Positions 8,343 through 17,879 of a DNA stretch of 64,000 nt are shown here, piece by piece. Source of the DNA: CAZBWP01 sp964630265 (GTDB lineage: Bacteria; Pseudomonadota; Alphaproteobacteria; Rhodospirillales; Defluviicoccaceae). The notes under the pieces were generated by a model. It did no database searches, was not told the origin of the DNA, and was given only the letters and a program-made list of their open reading frames with translations. The stretch lies in contig CAZVRW010000004.1 of the NCBI GenBank assembly GCA_964630265.1, positions 18,266 to 82,265 on the forward strand. The letters are read 5' to 3'. The first letter of the stretch is position 1; every line of letters starts with the position of its first letter. The position numbers and the translations under genes are program-made.

Positions 8343-9778
8343 GTCGTCACCTCGCGACCACGCTGGTGGCGGTCGCGAACCTGTTGCAGCGTGCCGGTCA
8401 TGTAGAAGTCGCTCTCCCGCCAGTCCTCGCCTTCGCCATCGAGGATGGCGCGGCATCCGGCAATGACTTCGGCCAGGTCGACGGTGACTCCCGGCGCGCC
8501 GGTGAAATCCTCGGTCACCATGAACGGCTGCGTCAGGAAGCGCAGCAGCCGCCGCGCCCGGCGAACGGTTGTGCGGTCGGCGGCGCCAAGTTCGGCCATG
8601 CCGAGCAGCGAGATCACCTCCTGCAGATCGCGATACTGGGCGATCGTGCGCTTGACGTCCTGGGCCACATCGTAGTGCTCGGCGCCGACCGTCCGCGGAT
8701 CGAGCAGCACCGAGGTTGAGGTCAGCGGGTCGACCGCCGGGTAAAGGCCTTCGCTGGCCATCTCCCGCGACAGCACGATGGTCGAGTCGAGGTGGGAGAA
8801 GGTTTCCGCGACGGCCGGATCGGTGAAGTCGTCGGCCGGCACGTAGACCGCCTGGATCGCGGTGATCGCCCGGTCGCCCACTGAGGTGATGCGTTCTTCG
8901 AGTTGGGCGATCTCCGACGCCAATGTCGGCTGATAGCCGACCCGCGACGGCAGCCGGCCGAGCAGGCCGGAGACCTCGCCGCCGGCCTGGACGAAGCGGA
9001 ATACGTTGTCGATGAGCAGCAGCACGTCCTCCTGCATGACGTCGCGGACGTACTCGGCGACGGCAAGGGCGCTCATGCCGACGCGCCAGCGCGCGCCCGG
9101 CGGCTCGTTCATCTGCCCGAACATCATGGTGGTGCGGGAAAGAACCCCCGACTGCCGCAGTTCGAGCAACAGTTCGTGCCCTTCGCGCGAGCGTTCGCCG
9201 ATGCCGGCGAACACCGAGATGCCGGCGTAGCGCTCGACGGTGGTGCGGATGAGTTCCATGATGAGCACCGTTTTGCCGACGCCGGCGCCGCCGAACATCC
9301 CCGCCTTGCCGCCACGCACCAACGGCGCCAGGAGGTCGATGACCTTGATGCCGGTGATCAGCTGTTCGCCCGCATGGCCGCTTTGGCTCAGCCGCGGGCT
9401 CGGCGCGTGGACCGATCGCCGCGGCACGTCGGCGGGGAGGGGGCCGAGGTTGTCGATCGGTTCGCCCACCACGTTGAGCAGGCGGCCAAGCACTGCCTTG
9501 CCCACGGGCACGGTGATCGGGCCACCGGTCGAGCGGACGACGGCGCCACGGCCGAGGCCGGCCGTATCCTGCATCGCCACCGTACGCGCGGTCTTGGGGT
9601 CGAGATGCTGCTGCACCTCGAGGATCAGCCGGTGCGGCCCATCCCAGGCGACGACCAGGGCCGTGTCGATGGCCGGCAAGTCGGCTGCGTCGGCGACCTC
9701 CACGTCGACGACGGACCCGCGCACGGCGGTAACGTGGCCGATGGTTTGCAGGACGTGAGAATCGTCCGATGCGCCCAT
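8339..9778 (-). CDS. atpD: N-type ATPase beta subunit (catalytic)
   Basis: This is the 479-residue catalytic subunit. P-loop GGAGVGKT is at 163-170, the catalytic Glu lies in GERSREG, and the VGYQPTLASEIAQLEERI block and DPLTSTS segment are intact. It is the first gene of the operon, opposite to housekeeping F-ATPases, where beta comes near the end. I place the start at ATG 9778, where the protein begins MGASDDSHVLQTIGHV; AGGAG lies about 15 bases upstream. An upstream in-frame TTG at 9838 would add 20 residues of unconserved sequence. The operon promoter should lie in 9779-10000. Confidence 0.95.
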   Translation of the reverse strand: MGASDDSHVLQTIGHVTAVRGSVVDVEVADAADLPAIDTALVVAWDGPHRLILEVQQHLDPKTARTVAMQDTAGLGRGAVVRSTGGPITVPVGKAVLGRLLNVVGEPIDNLGPLPADVPRRSVHAPSPRLSQSGHAGEQLITGIKVIDLLAPLVRGGKAGMFGGAGVGKTVLIMELIRTTVERYAGISVFAGIGERSREGHELLLELRQSGVLSRTTMMFGQMNEPPGARWRVGMSALAVAEYVRDVMQEDVLLLIDNVFRFVQAGGEVSGLLGRLPSRVGYQPTLASEIAQLEERITSVGDRAITAIQAVYVPADDFTDPAVAETFSHLDSTIVLSREMASEGLYPAVDPLTSTSVLLDPRTVGAEHYDVAQDVKRTIAQYRDLQEVISLLGMAELGAADRTTVRRARRLLRFLTQPFMVTEDFTGAPGVTVDLAEVIAGCRAILDGEGEDWRESDFYMTGTLQQVRDRHQRGREVTT

Positions 9779-10179
9779 TGCTCTGCTTCGTTGCTCCTGA
9801 CGGCGCCCCGGCGAGGCCCCGGGCCTCCGGATCGCCAACCTTCAGTCTATCGCGGAAGGGTTGAGGATCGAAGGGTTTGTCGGCCGCCATGTCCCTTACC
9901 GTGTCGCTTGCCACGTCGCTTGCCGGGACAAGCGCCGCGTCGGTGGGGCAGGGTGGATCGCGGCTCGGCCCCCAAACGCATCAGGGCGCTGGGCGGCGCC
10001 GGGGGGGTGCCGGGGCGGGCGTGGGCGTGGCGTCGGCGCTGCAGCACCGGGGGCGGCCAATGTCGCCGTTTTTGCTTGACCCTGAATCCATTGTGGGTAC
10101 CCCTGTTGTCAATGTGACGAACACGCGATGGCCGCCGGCGCGCACGCGCGCCGTCGTTTGTTCAGGGGAGGATACCAAG
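9779..10179. promoter_or_regulatory. Divergent intergenic region between atpD and livK-like gene
   Basis: This 401-bp stretch has no convincing gene. It must hold the promoters of both the N-ATPase operon (leftward) and the ABC transporter operon (rightward). A weak rightward -35, TTGACC, lies at 10076-10081, with only a poor -10 (TACCCC, 10098-10103). A short direct repeat GTCGCTTGCC occurs twice near 9903-9925. The 9960-10060 part is a G-rich run without coding character. Assignment of promoter elements is tentative. Confidence 0.35.
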
Positions 10180-11352
10180 ATGATCCAACGACTGCTTCGC
10201 CGCCGCGCCTTCGGCCGGTTGGCGCTCGTGCCCGTGCTCGCCGCGATCTTCGGCCTCGCCGTTGCCGCCCAGGCGGCGGAGCCGGTGCGGATCGGCGCGT
10301 TTCTCGCCGCCTCGGGCGGGGCGTCGTTCCTCGGGGATCCCGAGAAGAAGACCCTTGAGATGTATGTGGAGAAGATCAATGCCGACGGTGGTGTGCTGGG
10401 CCGCCCGGTCGAGTTGATCGTCTATGATACCGCGAGCGATGCGAAAAAGGCGCTGACCGCCGTCAAGCGGCTGATCCTGCAGGACGAAGTCGATGCGATC
10501 GTCGGCGGCACCACAACCGGCGAGACCATGGCCGTGATTCCCGAGGTGGAGAAGGCGGGCGTGCCGTTCATATCGCTCGCCGGCGCCGGCGTGATCATCG
10601 ATCCGGTGAAGACGTGGGTGTTCAAGACGCCGCACACCGACACGCTCGCCGTCCAGAAGATCTTCCAGGACATGACGGACCAGGGCTTGACCCGGATCGG
10701 CGTGCTGTCCGGTAGCGGCGGCTTCGACAAGTCCTGTCACGAGAACGTCGTGGCGCTGGCGCCCGGGTTCGGCATCACCATCGTTGCCGACGAGTCCCAC
10801 GGCAAGGGCGACACCGACGTGACGCCGCAGCTCACCCGCATCAAGTCGGCCGAGGGTGTGCAGGCGTTTCTCTATTGCGGCTTCGGCGCGCCGACCAGCA
10901 TCGTCGCCAAGAATGTCCAGCAGCTCGGGTTGGACATGCCGCACTACCAGACCCACGGTTCGGGATCGCAGAAGTTCATCGACGCCGCCGGTGGGGCGGC
11001 CGAGGGTGTCCGGCTGCCGGCGGCGGCGCTGCTGGTCGTCGAGCAGTTGCCCGACGAGCATCCGCAGAAGGCGGTGGCCACGTCGTATAAGGAGGCCTAC
11101 GAAGCACGCTGGCAGGATTCGATCTCCACCTTCGGCGGCCACGCCTATGACGGCCTGTTCCTGCTCGTCGAGGCGATGCAGCGCGCCGGCTCCACCGACA
11201 AGGCGGCGGTGCGTGACGAGATCGAGAAGACGGCGCGCTTCATCGGCGTCGACGGCATCTTCACCATGTCGGAGGACGATCACCTGGGACTCGGTCCGAA
11301 CTCGTTCGTCATGGTCGAGGTGCGGGACGGCGGCTGGATGCTGCTGCGGTAG
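10180..11352 (+). CDS. Branched-chain/amide amino-acid ABC transporter substrate-binding protein
   Basis: This 390-residue periplasmic type-I binding protein belongs to the LivK/HAAT family. A basic N-terminus and hydrophobic stretch form a signal peptide, with likely cleavage after AAQA near residue 32. The mature start, EPVRIGAFLAASGGASFLGDPEKKTLEMYV, is typical. A twin-lobed Peripla_BP_6 fold follows, with VDAIVGGTTTGETMAVIPEVEKAGVPFISLAGAG. The start has AGGGGAGG eight bases upstream. It is first of five genes that make a complete importer. The ligand cannot be set from sequence; branched-chain amino acids, amides or aromatic acids are all possible in this family. Confidence 0.92.
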   Translation: MIQRLLRRRAFGRLALVPVLAAIFGLAVAAQAAEPVRIGAFLAASGGASFLGDPEKKTLEMYVEKINADGGVLGRPVELIVYDTASDAKKALTAVKRLILQDEVDAIVGGTTTGETMAVIPEVEKAGVPFISLAGAGVIIDPVKTWVFKTPHTDTLAVQKIFQDMTDQGLTRIGVLSGSGGFDKSCHENVVALAPGFGITIVADESHGKGDTDVTPQLTRIKSAEGVQAFLYCGFGAPTSIVAKNVQQLGLDMPHYQTHGSGSQKFIDAAGGAAEGVRLPAAALLVVEQLPDEHPQKAVATSYKEAYEARWQDSISTFGGHAYDGLFLLVEAMQRAGSTDKAAVRDEIEKTARFIGVDGIFTMSEDDHLGLGPNSFVMVEVRDGGWMLLR

Positions 11353-11386
11353 GCGGTTCGGGCGGACATCGGGCGAGAGGCGCGGG

Positions 11387-12262
11387 GTGTCCGCCGATTT
11401 TCTGCAGTTTCTGATCTCCGGCGTGACGGTCGGCGCGACCTATGCCTTGGTCGGCGTCGGCTTCTCGATCATCTACAACTCCAGCCAAGTCATCAATTTC
11501 GCCCAGGGCGAGTTCCTGATGATCGCCGGAATGTCGACCGTCGCGCTGCTCGACGCCGGCGTGCCGCTGCCGCTCGCCGTGCTCCTCGCCCTCGTCGTCA
11601 CCATCCTCGTCGGGTTGGCGCTGGAGCGGTTGGCGATCGCGCCGGCGCGGGGCGCGTCGGTGGTGACGCTGATCATCATCACCATTGGTGCCTCGATCTT
11701 CCTGCGCGGTGCCGCCGAACTGATCTGGGGGCGGGACTTCCGCAGCGTGCCGGCGTTTTCCGGCTCCGACGCCATCGCCATTGGCGGCGCCACGGTGCTG
11801 CCGCAGAGCCTCTGGGTGATCGGTGCGACGCTGATCGGCATCGTCCTGCTGCGCTGGTTCTTCGAGCGGACCCTGCTCGGCAAGGGGATGCTCGCCACCG
11901 CCCACAACCCGCTGGTGGCGCGGCTGATCGGCATCGATACGCGCTTCATCATGAGCCTCAGCTTCGGCCTGGCGGCGCTGTTCGGCGGCATCGCCGGGGT
12001 GCTCATCGCGCCGATCTCGCTGGCCTATCCCGAGGTCGGCGTGATGCTCGGGCTGAAGGGCTTCTGCGCCGCCATCCTCGGCGGTCTCGGCAACCCGATG
12101 GGAGCGATCGCCGGCGGCCTGATCGTCGGCGTCTCCGAGGCGATGACGGCGGGCTACGTGTCGTCCGCCTACAAGGACGCCGTCGCCTTCGTCATCATTC
12201 TCGTCGTCCTCGTCGCCATGCCGCGCGGGCTGTTCGGCGCCAGCGCCGCCGATCGGGTGTGA
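11387..12262 (+). CDS. livH: ABC transporter permease, LivH type
   Basis: This 291-residue inner-membrane permease of the branched-chain amino-acid family has about eight hydrophobic segments and the family signature GVGFSIIYNSSQVINFAQGEFLMIAGM near residues 20-45. The C-terminal end has GGLGNPMGAIAGGLIVGVSEA. I chose the GTG at 11387, with GAGAGG just upstream, because the protein then begins MSADFLQFLISGVTVGATYALV like its relatives. It ends in a GTGA overlap with the second permease gene and pairs with it as a heterodimer. Confidence 0.92.
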   Translation: MSADFLQFLISGVTVGATYALVGVGFSIIYNSSQVINFAQGEFLMIAGMSTVALLDAGVPLPLAVLLALVVTILVGLALERLAIAPARGASVVTLIIITIGASIFLRGAAELIWGRDFRSVPAFSGSDAIAIGGATVLPQSLWVIGATLIGIVLLRWFFERTLLGKGMLATAHNPLVARLIGIDTRFIMSLSFGLAALFGGIAGVLIAPISLAYPEVGVMLGLKGFCAAILGGLGNPMGAIAGGLIVGVSEAMTAGYVSSAYKDAVAFVIILVVLVAMPRGLFGASAADRV

Positions 12263-13203
12263 TCGATCTTCGCTCCCCGCGGCTCGGTGGTCTCGCGGCG
12301 ATTGCCGCGGTGGTGGTCGTGCTGCCGGCGTTCCTGCCCAACGCCTTCTGGTATGACGTCGCGGTGCTGATCGGCATCAACGCCATCGTCTGCGTCGGCC
12401 TCAATCTGCTGATCGGTTATGCCGGCCAGATCAGCCTCGGCCACGCCGGCTTCTTCGGCCTCGGTGCCTATGCCTCGGGCATCCTGACAGCGACCTGGAA
12501 CTGGCCACCGCTCGCGGCGCTCGCCGTCGGCGCCCTCGCGGTCGGTCTGATTGCCTATCTGGTGGCAAAGCCGATCTTGAAGCTGAAGGGGCATTACCTG
12601 GCGATGGGCACGCTCGGCCTCGGCATCATCATTTTCATCGCGGTCAACCAGGAGGTGGGGTTGACGGGCGGCCCCGATGGCATGGTCGTCCCGGGGCTGT
12701 CGGTGCTGGGCTTCGAATTCGTCGACGAACGGCAGTGGTACTGGCTGGTGGGCGGCTTGCTGGTGGTCAGCGTCTGGCTCACCCTCAACCTCGTCGACTC
12801 TCCGGTCGGACGGGCGCTGCGCTCGGTGCACGGCAGCGAAGTGGCGGCGGCGGTGGCCGGCGTCGACGTCACCCGCTACAAGGTCTTGGTGTTCGTCGTC
12901 TCCGCCGTGCTGGCCAGCCTAGCCGGCAGCCTCTATGCCCACTACGCAGGGTTCATCACGCCGACCGAGGCGGCCTTCGGCCATTCCATCGAACTGGTGA
13001 CCATGGTCGTACTCGGCGGACTCGCCTCGACCTTCGGGGCGGTCGTCGGCGCCGCCATCCTGACCATGTTGCCGCAGTTGCTCGTCGCCTTCCACGATTA
13101 CGAGATGCTGGCATTTGGCGCCATTCTGATGGGGACGATGATCTTCATGCGCCGCGGCCTGGTGCCGAGCCTCGCGACCCTGCTGCGGAGCCGCCGGCGG
13201 TGA
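12259..13203 (+). CDS. livM: ABC transporter permease, LivM type
   Basis: This 314-residue second permease of the importer carries the hallmark NLLIGYAGQISLGHAGFFGLGAYASG at about residues 46-71 and a late GGLASTFGAVVGAAILTMLPQ segment. About nine membrane spans are predicted by hydrophobicity. GTG start overlaps the livH TGA, and the gene ends in the start of the ATPase gene livG (GTGA), so the set is tightly coupled. Confidence 0.92.
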   Translation: MIDLRSPRLGGLAAIAAVVVVLPAFLPNAFWYDVAVLIGINAIVCVGLNLLIGYAGQISLGHAGFFGLGAYASGILTATWNWPPLAALAVGALAVGLIAYLVAKPILKLKGHYLAMGTLGLGIIIFIAVNQEVGLTGGPDGMVVPGLSVLGFEFVDERQWYWLVGGLLVVSVWLTLNLVDSPVGRALRSVHGSEVAAAVAGVDVTRYKVLVFVVSAVLASLAGSLYAHYAGFITPTEAAFGHSIELVTMVVLGGLASTFGAVVGAAILTMLPQLLVAFHDYEMLAFGAILMGTMIFMRRGLVPSLATLLRSRRR

Positions 13204-14021
13204 ATGACGCGGTCCATCCGGACGATCCGGTCGCGGCCGCTGGCCGCCCGGCGCCGCTGCTCGCGGTAGACGGTCTGCACAAGAGTTTCGGCAACGTCGC
13301 CGCCATCGACGACCTGCACTTTGCGGTGGAGGCCGGCGCCATCCACGCGATCATCGGCCCCAACGGCGCCGGCAAGACGACCCTGCTCAATATGCTGAGC
13401 GGCATCTATACGCCGACGCGCGGCCGTGTCCTGTTCGATGGACGCGATGTCACCGGCGAGCCGCCGCATGTGCTGGCCCGCCGCGGCATCTCCCGCACCT
13501 TCCAGAACCTGCAGATCTTTCTCAACATGTCGGCCATCGACAACGTCATGGTCGGCTATCATCTGCGCTGCGACGGCCGCTTCCTGCCGTCCCTGCTGCG
13601 TCTGCCCTCCGTTGCCCGCAAGGATCGGGAATACCGCGAGCGGGCGGTGGCGCTGCTGGAGTACGTCGGCCTCAAGGACTATGTCCGGGCCGAGGCGTCG
13701 GCGATGCCGTACGGCGCGCTGAAGCGTCTCGAACTGGCGCGGGCGCTGGCGGTGCAGCCGCGGCTGCTGTTGCTCGACGAGCCGGCGGCGGGCCTCAACC
13801 CGACCGAGACCGGCGCGCTCGATGGGCTGATCGGCAAGGTCGCCGATCGCGGCGTGACCATCGTGCTGGTGGAACACGACATGAAGCTGGTGTGGGCGGT
13901 CTCGTCGCGCATCCTGGTGCTCGACCGGGGGCGATTCCTGGCCGAGGGGACCGGCGAGCAGATCCGCCGCGACGCCGACGTGGTCGCCGCCTATCTGGGC
14001 GAGCGGGGCCGCCATGCCTGA
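13200..14021 (+). CDS. livG: ABC transporter ATP-binding protein, LivG type
   Basis: This 273-residue cytoplasmic ATPase has Walker A GPNGAGKTT at about residue 55 and the LivG-specific SRTFQNLQIFLNMSAIDNVMVG stretch. The ABC signature is degenerate, MPYGALKRLELARAL. Walker B is LLLLDEPAAGLN, followed by VEHDM. The first 15 residues are Pro/Ala-rich and lie before the conserved domain. GTG start overlaps livM; the end overlaps livF by 8 bp. Confidence 0.93.
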   Translation: MNDAVHPDDPVAAAGRPAPLLAVDGLHKSFGNVAAIDDLHFAVEAGAIHAIIGPNGAGKTTLLNMLSGIYTPTRGRVLFDGRDVTGEPPHVLARRGISRTFQNLQIFLNMSAIDNVMVGYHLRCDGRFLPSLLRLPSVARKDREYRERAVALLEYVGLKDYVRAEASAMPYGALKRLELARALAVQPRLLLLDEPAAGLNPTETGALDGLIGKVADRGVTIVLVEHDMKLVWAVSSRILVLDRGRFLAEGTGEQIRRDADVVAAYLGERGRHA

Positions 14022-14733
14022 CCCGGCGCCGCTGCTCGCGGTCGAGGGGCTGGATGCCCGCTACGGTCCGGTGCACGCGCTGCGGGGCGTGTCCCTGTCC
14101 ATTGATGCGGGCGAACTGGTCACCCTGGTCGGCGCCAACGGTGCCGGCAAGACGACGCTGCTGCGGGTGATCTCCGGCGTGGTGGCGGCGAGCGCCGGCG
14201 CGGTGCGGTTCGACGGCGCCGATATCACCCGGCTGGCGGCCGAACAGCGGGTTCGCCGCGGTATCGCCCAGGTGCCGGAAGGGCGGCAGGTGCTGGCACC
14301 GATGACGGTGGAAGACAATCTCCGGCTCGGCGGCTACACCCGTCCCAGGGCTGAGGTCGCCGCATCGCTGGCGGCGGTCTACGAGATGTTCCCGGCGTTG
14401 GTGGAGCGTCGCGGCGAGGCGGCGGGCCTGCTCTCCGGCGGTCAGCAGCAGATGCTGGCGATGGCCCGCGCGCTGATGGCGAAACCGCGCATCCTGTTGC
14501 TGGACGAGCCAAGCATGGGCCTCTCGCCGATCCTGGTGGACGAGGTGTTCGCCATCATCGAGCGGCTGCGCGCCGCCGGCACGACCATCTTCCTGGTGGA
14601 GCAGAACGCCTACCTGGGCCTCTCGGTCGCCGACCGCGGCTACGTCCTCGAGGCCGGCGCCATGGTCCTCACCGACACCGGCCGTGCGCTGATGGAGAAC
14701 GACCAAGTCAAGGCGGCCTACCTCGGGCTGTAG
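14014..14733 (+). CDS. livF: ABC transporter ATP-binding protein, LivF type
   Basis: This 239-residue second ATPase of the importer has Walker A GANGAGKTT, the LivF-specific IAQVPEGRQVLAPMTVEDNLRLG and signature LLSGGQQQMLAMARAL. Walker B is ILLLDEPSMGLSP. It overlaps livG by 8 bp and ends the operon; 28 bp separate it from the convergent copper chaperone gene. Confidence 0.93.
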   Translation: MPDPAPLLAVEGLDARYGPVHALRGVSLSIDAGELVTLVGANGAGKTTLLRVISGVVAASAGAVRFDGADITRLAAEQRVRRGIAQVPEGRQVLAPMTVEDNLRLGGYTRPRAEVAASLAAVYEMFPALVERRGEAAGLLSGGQQQMLAMARALMAKPRILLLDEPSMGLSPILVDEVFAIIERLRAAGTTIFLVEQNAYLGLSVADRGYVLEAGAMVLTDTGRALMENDQVKAAYLGL

Positions 14734-14761
14734 CGCCCGCGTTGCCGGATGTCCCCCGCTC

Positions 14762-14971
14762 TCACGCCGGCGTCGTCCCCGCGTGGTCGAAGCCGGCGGC
14801 GGTGACCGCCTCCCGGACGAGGTTTTCGTCGGCGCCGCTCACGGTGACGGTACCGGCCGTCAGATCGACGGAGACCTTGGCGGTGGGGGCGAGGTCGTGG
14901 ATCGCGTTGGTCACGGCGCGGACGCAGCCGTCGCAGGACATTCCGGCCACGCGGTGGATGGTGTCGGTCAT
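14762..14971 (-). CDS. copZ: Copper chaperone, heavy-metal-associated domain protein (CopZ-like)
   Basis: This 69-residue single HMA domain (ferredoxin-like fold) binds soft metal through MSCDGC at residues 11-16, consistent with Cu(I). It would carry copper to the adjacent P-type ATPase. Its ATG overlaps the TGA of copA (ATGA at 14968-14971), so it is translated right after the pump. I set the start here because the frame then begins MTDTIHRVAGMSC; the longer frame adds residues encoded inside copA. Confidence 0.9.
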   Translation of the reverse strand: MTDTIHRVAGMSCDGCVRAVTNAIHDLAPTAKVSVDLTAGTVTVSGADENLVREAVTAAGFDHAGTTPA

Positions 14972-17181
14972 CGGGGGATCTCCGAGCTGCCGCGCCAAGT
15001 GCGCAGGCGCAGGGCGTTGCTGACGACGCAGACGCTGGAGGCAGCCATGGCGGCGCCAGCGATCACCGGCGTCAGCATGCCCGCCGCCGCCAGCGGCAGC
15101 GCCAGGACGTTATAGAAGAATGCGAAGAACAGGTTCTGGCGGATCGTCCGCCGGGTCGCCGCCGATACCGCGATGGCATCGGCGACCAGCGACGGTTCGG
15201 CACGCATCAGGGTGACGCCGGCGGCGTGCAGCGCCACGTCGGTGCCACTGCCCATGGCGATGCCCACGTCGGCGGCGGCCAACGCCGGCGCGTCGTTGAC
15301 GCCGTCGCCGACCATGGCAACGCGGCCGCCCTGCGCCCGCAATCCGCCGACGTGCTCGGCCTTGCCCTCCGGCGGCACCTCGGCCACGACGCCGTCCAGG
15401 CCGGCGCGCTCGGCGGCCGCCGCCGCTGCCGTGGTGCTGTCGCCGGTGAGCATCAGGCAGCGGATGCCGGCCCGACGCAGCCGCGCCACCGCGCGCGGCG
15501 CGTCCGCGCGCAGCGGATCGTGGACGGCGATGACGCCGAGGAGCCGCGCGACCGGTCGGGTCTCGGCCACCCACACCAAGGTCGCTGCATCGGCCACTTC
15601 CAGTCCTGCGGCGCGGTCGGCCAACGGCGCCGGGTCGATCCCCGCGGCGGCCAGCCGGCGGCGATTGCCGATGGTCAGCGTCCGTCCCTCGACATCGGCG
15701 ACGAGCCCCTGTCCCGGCACCGCCCGGAACTGCGTGACGCTCGGCAGGTCGATGCCCGACGCCGCCTGCGCCAGCGCCCGGGCGATCGGATGTTCGCTCC
15801 CCTGTTGCGCCGCGGCGGCCAAGCGCAGCAGCGCCGCGTCATCGCCATCGGCGGCGACGATGGCGCGGACGCGCGGCCGGCCTTCGGTGAGCGTACCGGT
15901 CTTGTCGAACACCACCGTCGTCACCCGGTGCGCCTGTTCCAGGGCGTCGGCATCCTTGAACAGGATACCGTGGCGCGCGGCGACGCCGACGCCCACCATG
16001 ATCGCCGTGGGTGTCGCCAGACCGAGGGCGCAGGGGCAGGCGATCACCAGCACGGTGACCGCCGTGATCACCGCGTCTGCTGTGGTCGCGCCACTCAGCC
16101 ACCAGCCGACGAACGTGGCGACGGCGATGGCGACCACGACCGGCACGAAGACGGCGGCGACGCGATCGACCAGACGCTGCACCGGGGCCTTGCTGGCCTG
16201 GGCGCTCTGCACCAAGCGGACCATGCGGGCGAGGGTCGAATCCGTGCCGACGGCGGTCGCCCGCACGCGCAGCAAGCCGTCACCATTGACGGCGCCGCCG
16301 GTGACCGGATCGCCGACGGCCTTGTCGACGGGCATGCTTTCGCCGGTGAGCAGCGATTCGTCGACGGCGCTTGCTCCCTCCGTCACCACGCCGTCCACGG
16401 GCAGGCGTTCGCCGGGCCTGACCACCACCACGTCGTCGACGGCGACCCGCGACGCCGGAATCTCGACGACGATGGCTCCGCGTTCCACCCGTGCCGTATC
16501 GGGGCGCAGCCGCATCAGCGCGCGCACCGCCGCCGTGGTGCCGCGGCGGGCCCGACTTTCCAGCCAGCGGCCGAGCAGCACCAGCGTGATGACCGCGGCC
16601 GACGCTTCGAAATAGAGATCGCCGCCCCGGACGGTATTGTAGACGCTCAAGGCGTAGGCGGCGGTGGTGCCGAGGGCGACGAGCAGGTCCATGTTGCCCG
16701 AGCCGGCGCGCAACGCCGCCCAGGCCGGACGGTAGAAGCGGGCGCCGGCCCACAGTTGCACGGGCGTCGCCAGCAGCAACTGGAGCAGCGGTGGCGGCAT
16801 CAGAGCCAGGCCGAACGGATGGCCCAGCATCGGCAGGACCAGCGGCAGGGTGAACACCGCGGCGATCACGAAGATGCGGCGATCGGCGGCGGCGCGCCGC
16901 ACCGACTCGGCATCGTCGGACTCGAAGACGTCGGCGTCGTCGACCAGGTGGGCCTGGAACCCAGCGCGGCGGACGGCGGCCACCAGGTCGGCGGCGCGGC
17001 CGGTGCCCGCGACCGTGGCGCGGTTGGCGGCGAGGCTGACGCTGGCGGACGCGACGCCGTCGACCCGCGCCAGCGCCTTTTCAACCCGGCCGACACAGGC
17101 GGCGCAGGTCATCCCCTCGATGTCGAGGTCGATCTCGCCCGGCGGCGCGGCGGCCGGCGACGCGGAGGTGGCGGTGTCCAT
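14968..17181 (-). CDS. copA: Copper-exporting P1B-type ATPase
   Basis: This 737-residue inner-membrane pump exports Cu(I) to the periplasm. One N-terminal HMA domain carries MTCAAC (Cys26, Cys29). Eight membrane helices include the metal-binding CPC (Cys382, Cys384) in VIACPCALGLATPT. The actuator motif is LLTGES near 278, the phosphorylated Asp is Asp426 in DKTGTLTEG, and the hinge MVGDGVNDAPAL is near the C-terminus. CPC plus late YN and MxxS motifs fit the Cu(I) subgroup. Single HMA domain and length are normal. The gene is followed at once by copZ. No copper-responsive regulator (CueR/CsoR) is adjacent. Confidence 0.94.
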   Translation of the reverse strand: MDTATSASPAAAPPGEIDLDIEGMTCAACVGRVEKALARVDGVASASVSLAANRATVAGTGRAADLVAAVRRAGFQAHLVDDADVFESDDAESVRRAAADRRIFVIAAVFTLPLVLPMLGHPFGLALMPPPLLQLLLATPVQLWAGARFYRPAWAALRAGSGNMDLLVALGTTAAYALSVYNTVRGGDLYFEASAAVITLVLLGRWLESRARRGTTAAVRALMRLRPDTARVERGAIVVEIPASRVAVDDVVVVRPGERLPVDGVVTEGASAVDESLLTGESMPVDKAVGDPVTGGAVNGDGLLRVRATAVGTDSTLARMVRLVQSAQASKAPVQRLVDRVAAVFVPVVVAIAVATFVGWWLSGATTADAVITAVTVLVIACPCALGLATPTAIMVGVGVAARHGILFKDADALEQAHRVTTVVFDKTGTLTEGRPRVRAIVAADGDDAALLRLAAAAQQGSEHPIARALAQAASGIDLPSVTQFRAVPGQGLVADVEGRTLTIGNRRRLAAAGIDPAPLADRAAGLEVADAATLVWVAETRPVARLLGVIAVHDPLRADAPRAVARLRRAGIRCLMLTGDSTTAAAAAAERAGLDGVVAEVPPEGKAEHVGGLRAQGGRVAMVGDGVNDAPALAAADVGIAMGSGTDVALHAAGVTLMRAEPSLVADAIAVSAATRRTIRQNLFFAFFYNVLALPLAAAGMLTPVIAGAAMAASSVCVVSNALRLRTWRGSSEIPR

Positions 17182-17294
17182 AGAGCTAAGATGGGGGGGC
17201 TCCAGCGGCGGGCGTCAAGTCCCGCCCTTGACGACCCCGTTGGTGCCGGTCATGGTGCCGAAAACGAGACGCGGACGCGCGTCGGCACGGTTGC

Positions 17295-17879
17295 ATGTTT
17301 CTCCTGATCGACAATTACGACAGTTTCACCTGGAACCTCTACCACTACCTCGGCGAGATCGGTGCCGAGGTCGCGGTGTACCGCAACGACGCGCTGACCG
17401 CTTCGGCGGCGCTGGCGCTGGCGCCGGAGGGGATCGTGCTGTCGCCCGGGCCGTGCGACCCCGACCGGGCCGGCATCTGCCTCGAGCTGGTGGCGAAGGC
17501 GGCGGGCCGGGTGCCGGTCCTCGGCGTCTGTCTCGGCCATCAGGCGCTCGGCCAGGCGTTCGGCGGCCGCATCGTCCGGGCGCCGGCGCCGATGCACGGC
17601 AAGGTCAGCGACATCCGGCATCGTGGCACCGGGCTGTTCCAGGGGATCCCGAGCCCGTTCGTCGCCAACCGCTACCATTCGCTTGCGGTCGCGCGCGACA
17701 GCGTTCCCGATTGCCTCGAGGTCATTGCCGAGAGCGACGACGGTGTGATCCAGGGGTTGGCCCACCGAAGGCACCGGCTCTACGGCGTGCAGTTCCACCC
17801 GGAGAGCATCGCCACCGAGCACGGGCACGCGTTGCTGCGCAACTTCCTGGCGCTGGCCGCCGGAGCGGGCACCGCGTGA
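17295..17879 (+). CDS. trpG: Anthranilate synthase glutamine amidotransferase component
   Basis: This 194-residue class-I glutamine amidotransferase supplies ammonia for anthranilate (or aminodeoxychorismate) synthesis. The catalytic triad is visible: Cys79 in GVCLGHQ, and His168/Glu170 in QFHPES. The start MFLLIDNYDSFTWNLYHYL is the family start. The synthase partner trpE is not next to it: the upstream neighbour is copA in the opposite direction. Its TGA overlaps the trpD GTG. A dual role with PabB is possible. Confidence 0.94.
   Translation: MFLLIDNYDSFTWNLYHYLGEIGAEVAVYRNDALTASAALALAPEGIVLSPGPCDPDRAGICLELVAKAAGRVPVLGVCLGHQALGQAFGGRIVRAPAPMHGKVSDIRHRGTGLFQGIPSPFVANRYHSLAVARDSVPDCLEVIAESDDGVIQGLAHRRHRLYGVQFHPESIATEHGHALLRNFLALAAGAGTA

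Noticed and set aside
15226..17307. 693-residue plus-strand frame opposite copA
   Set aside because: copA on the minus strand has every P-ATPase motif; the plus frame has none.
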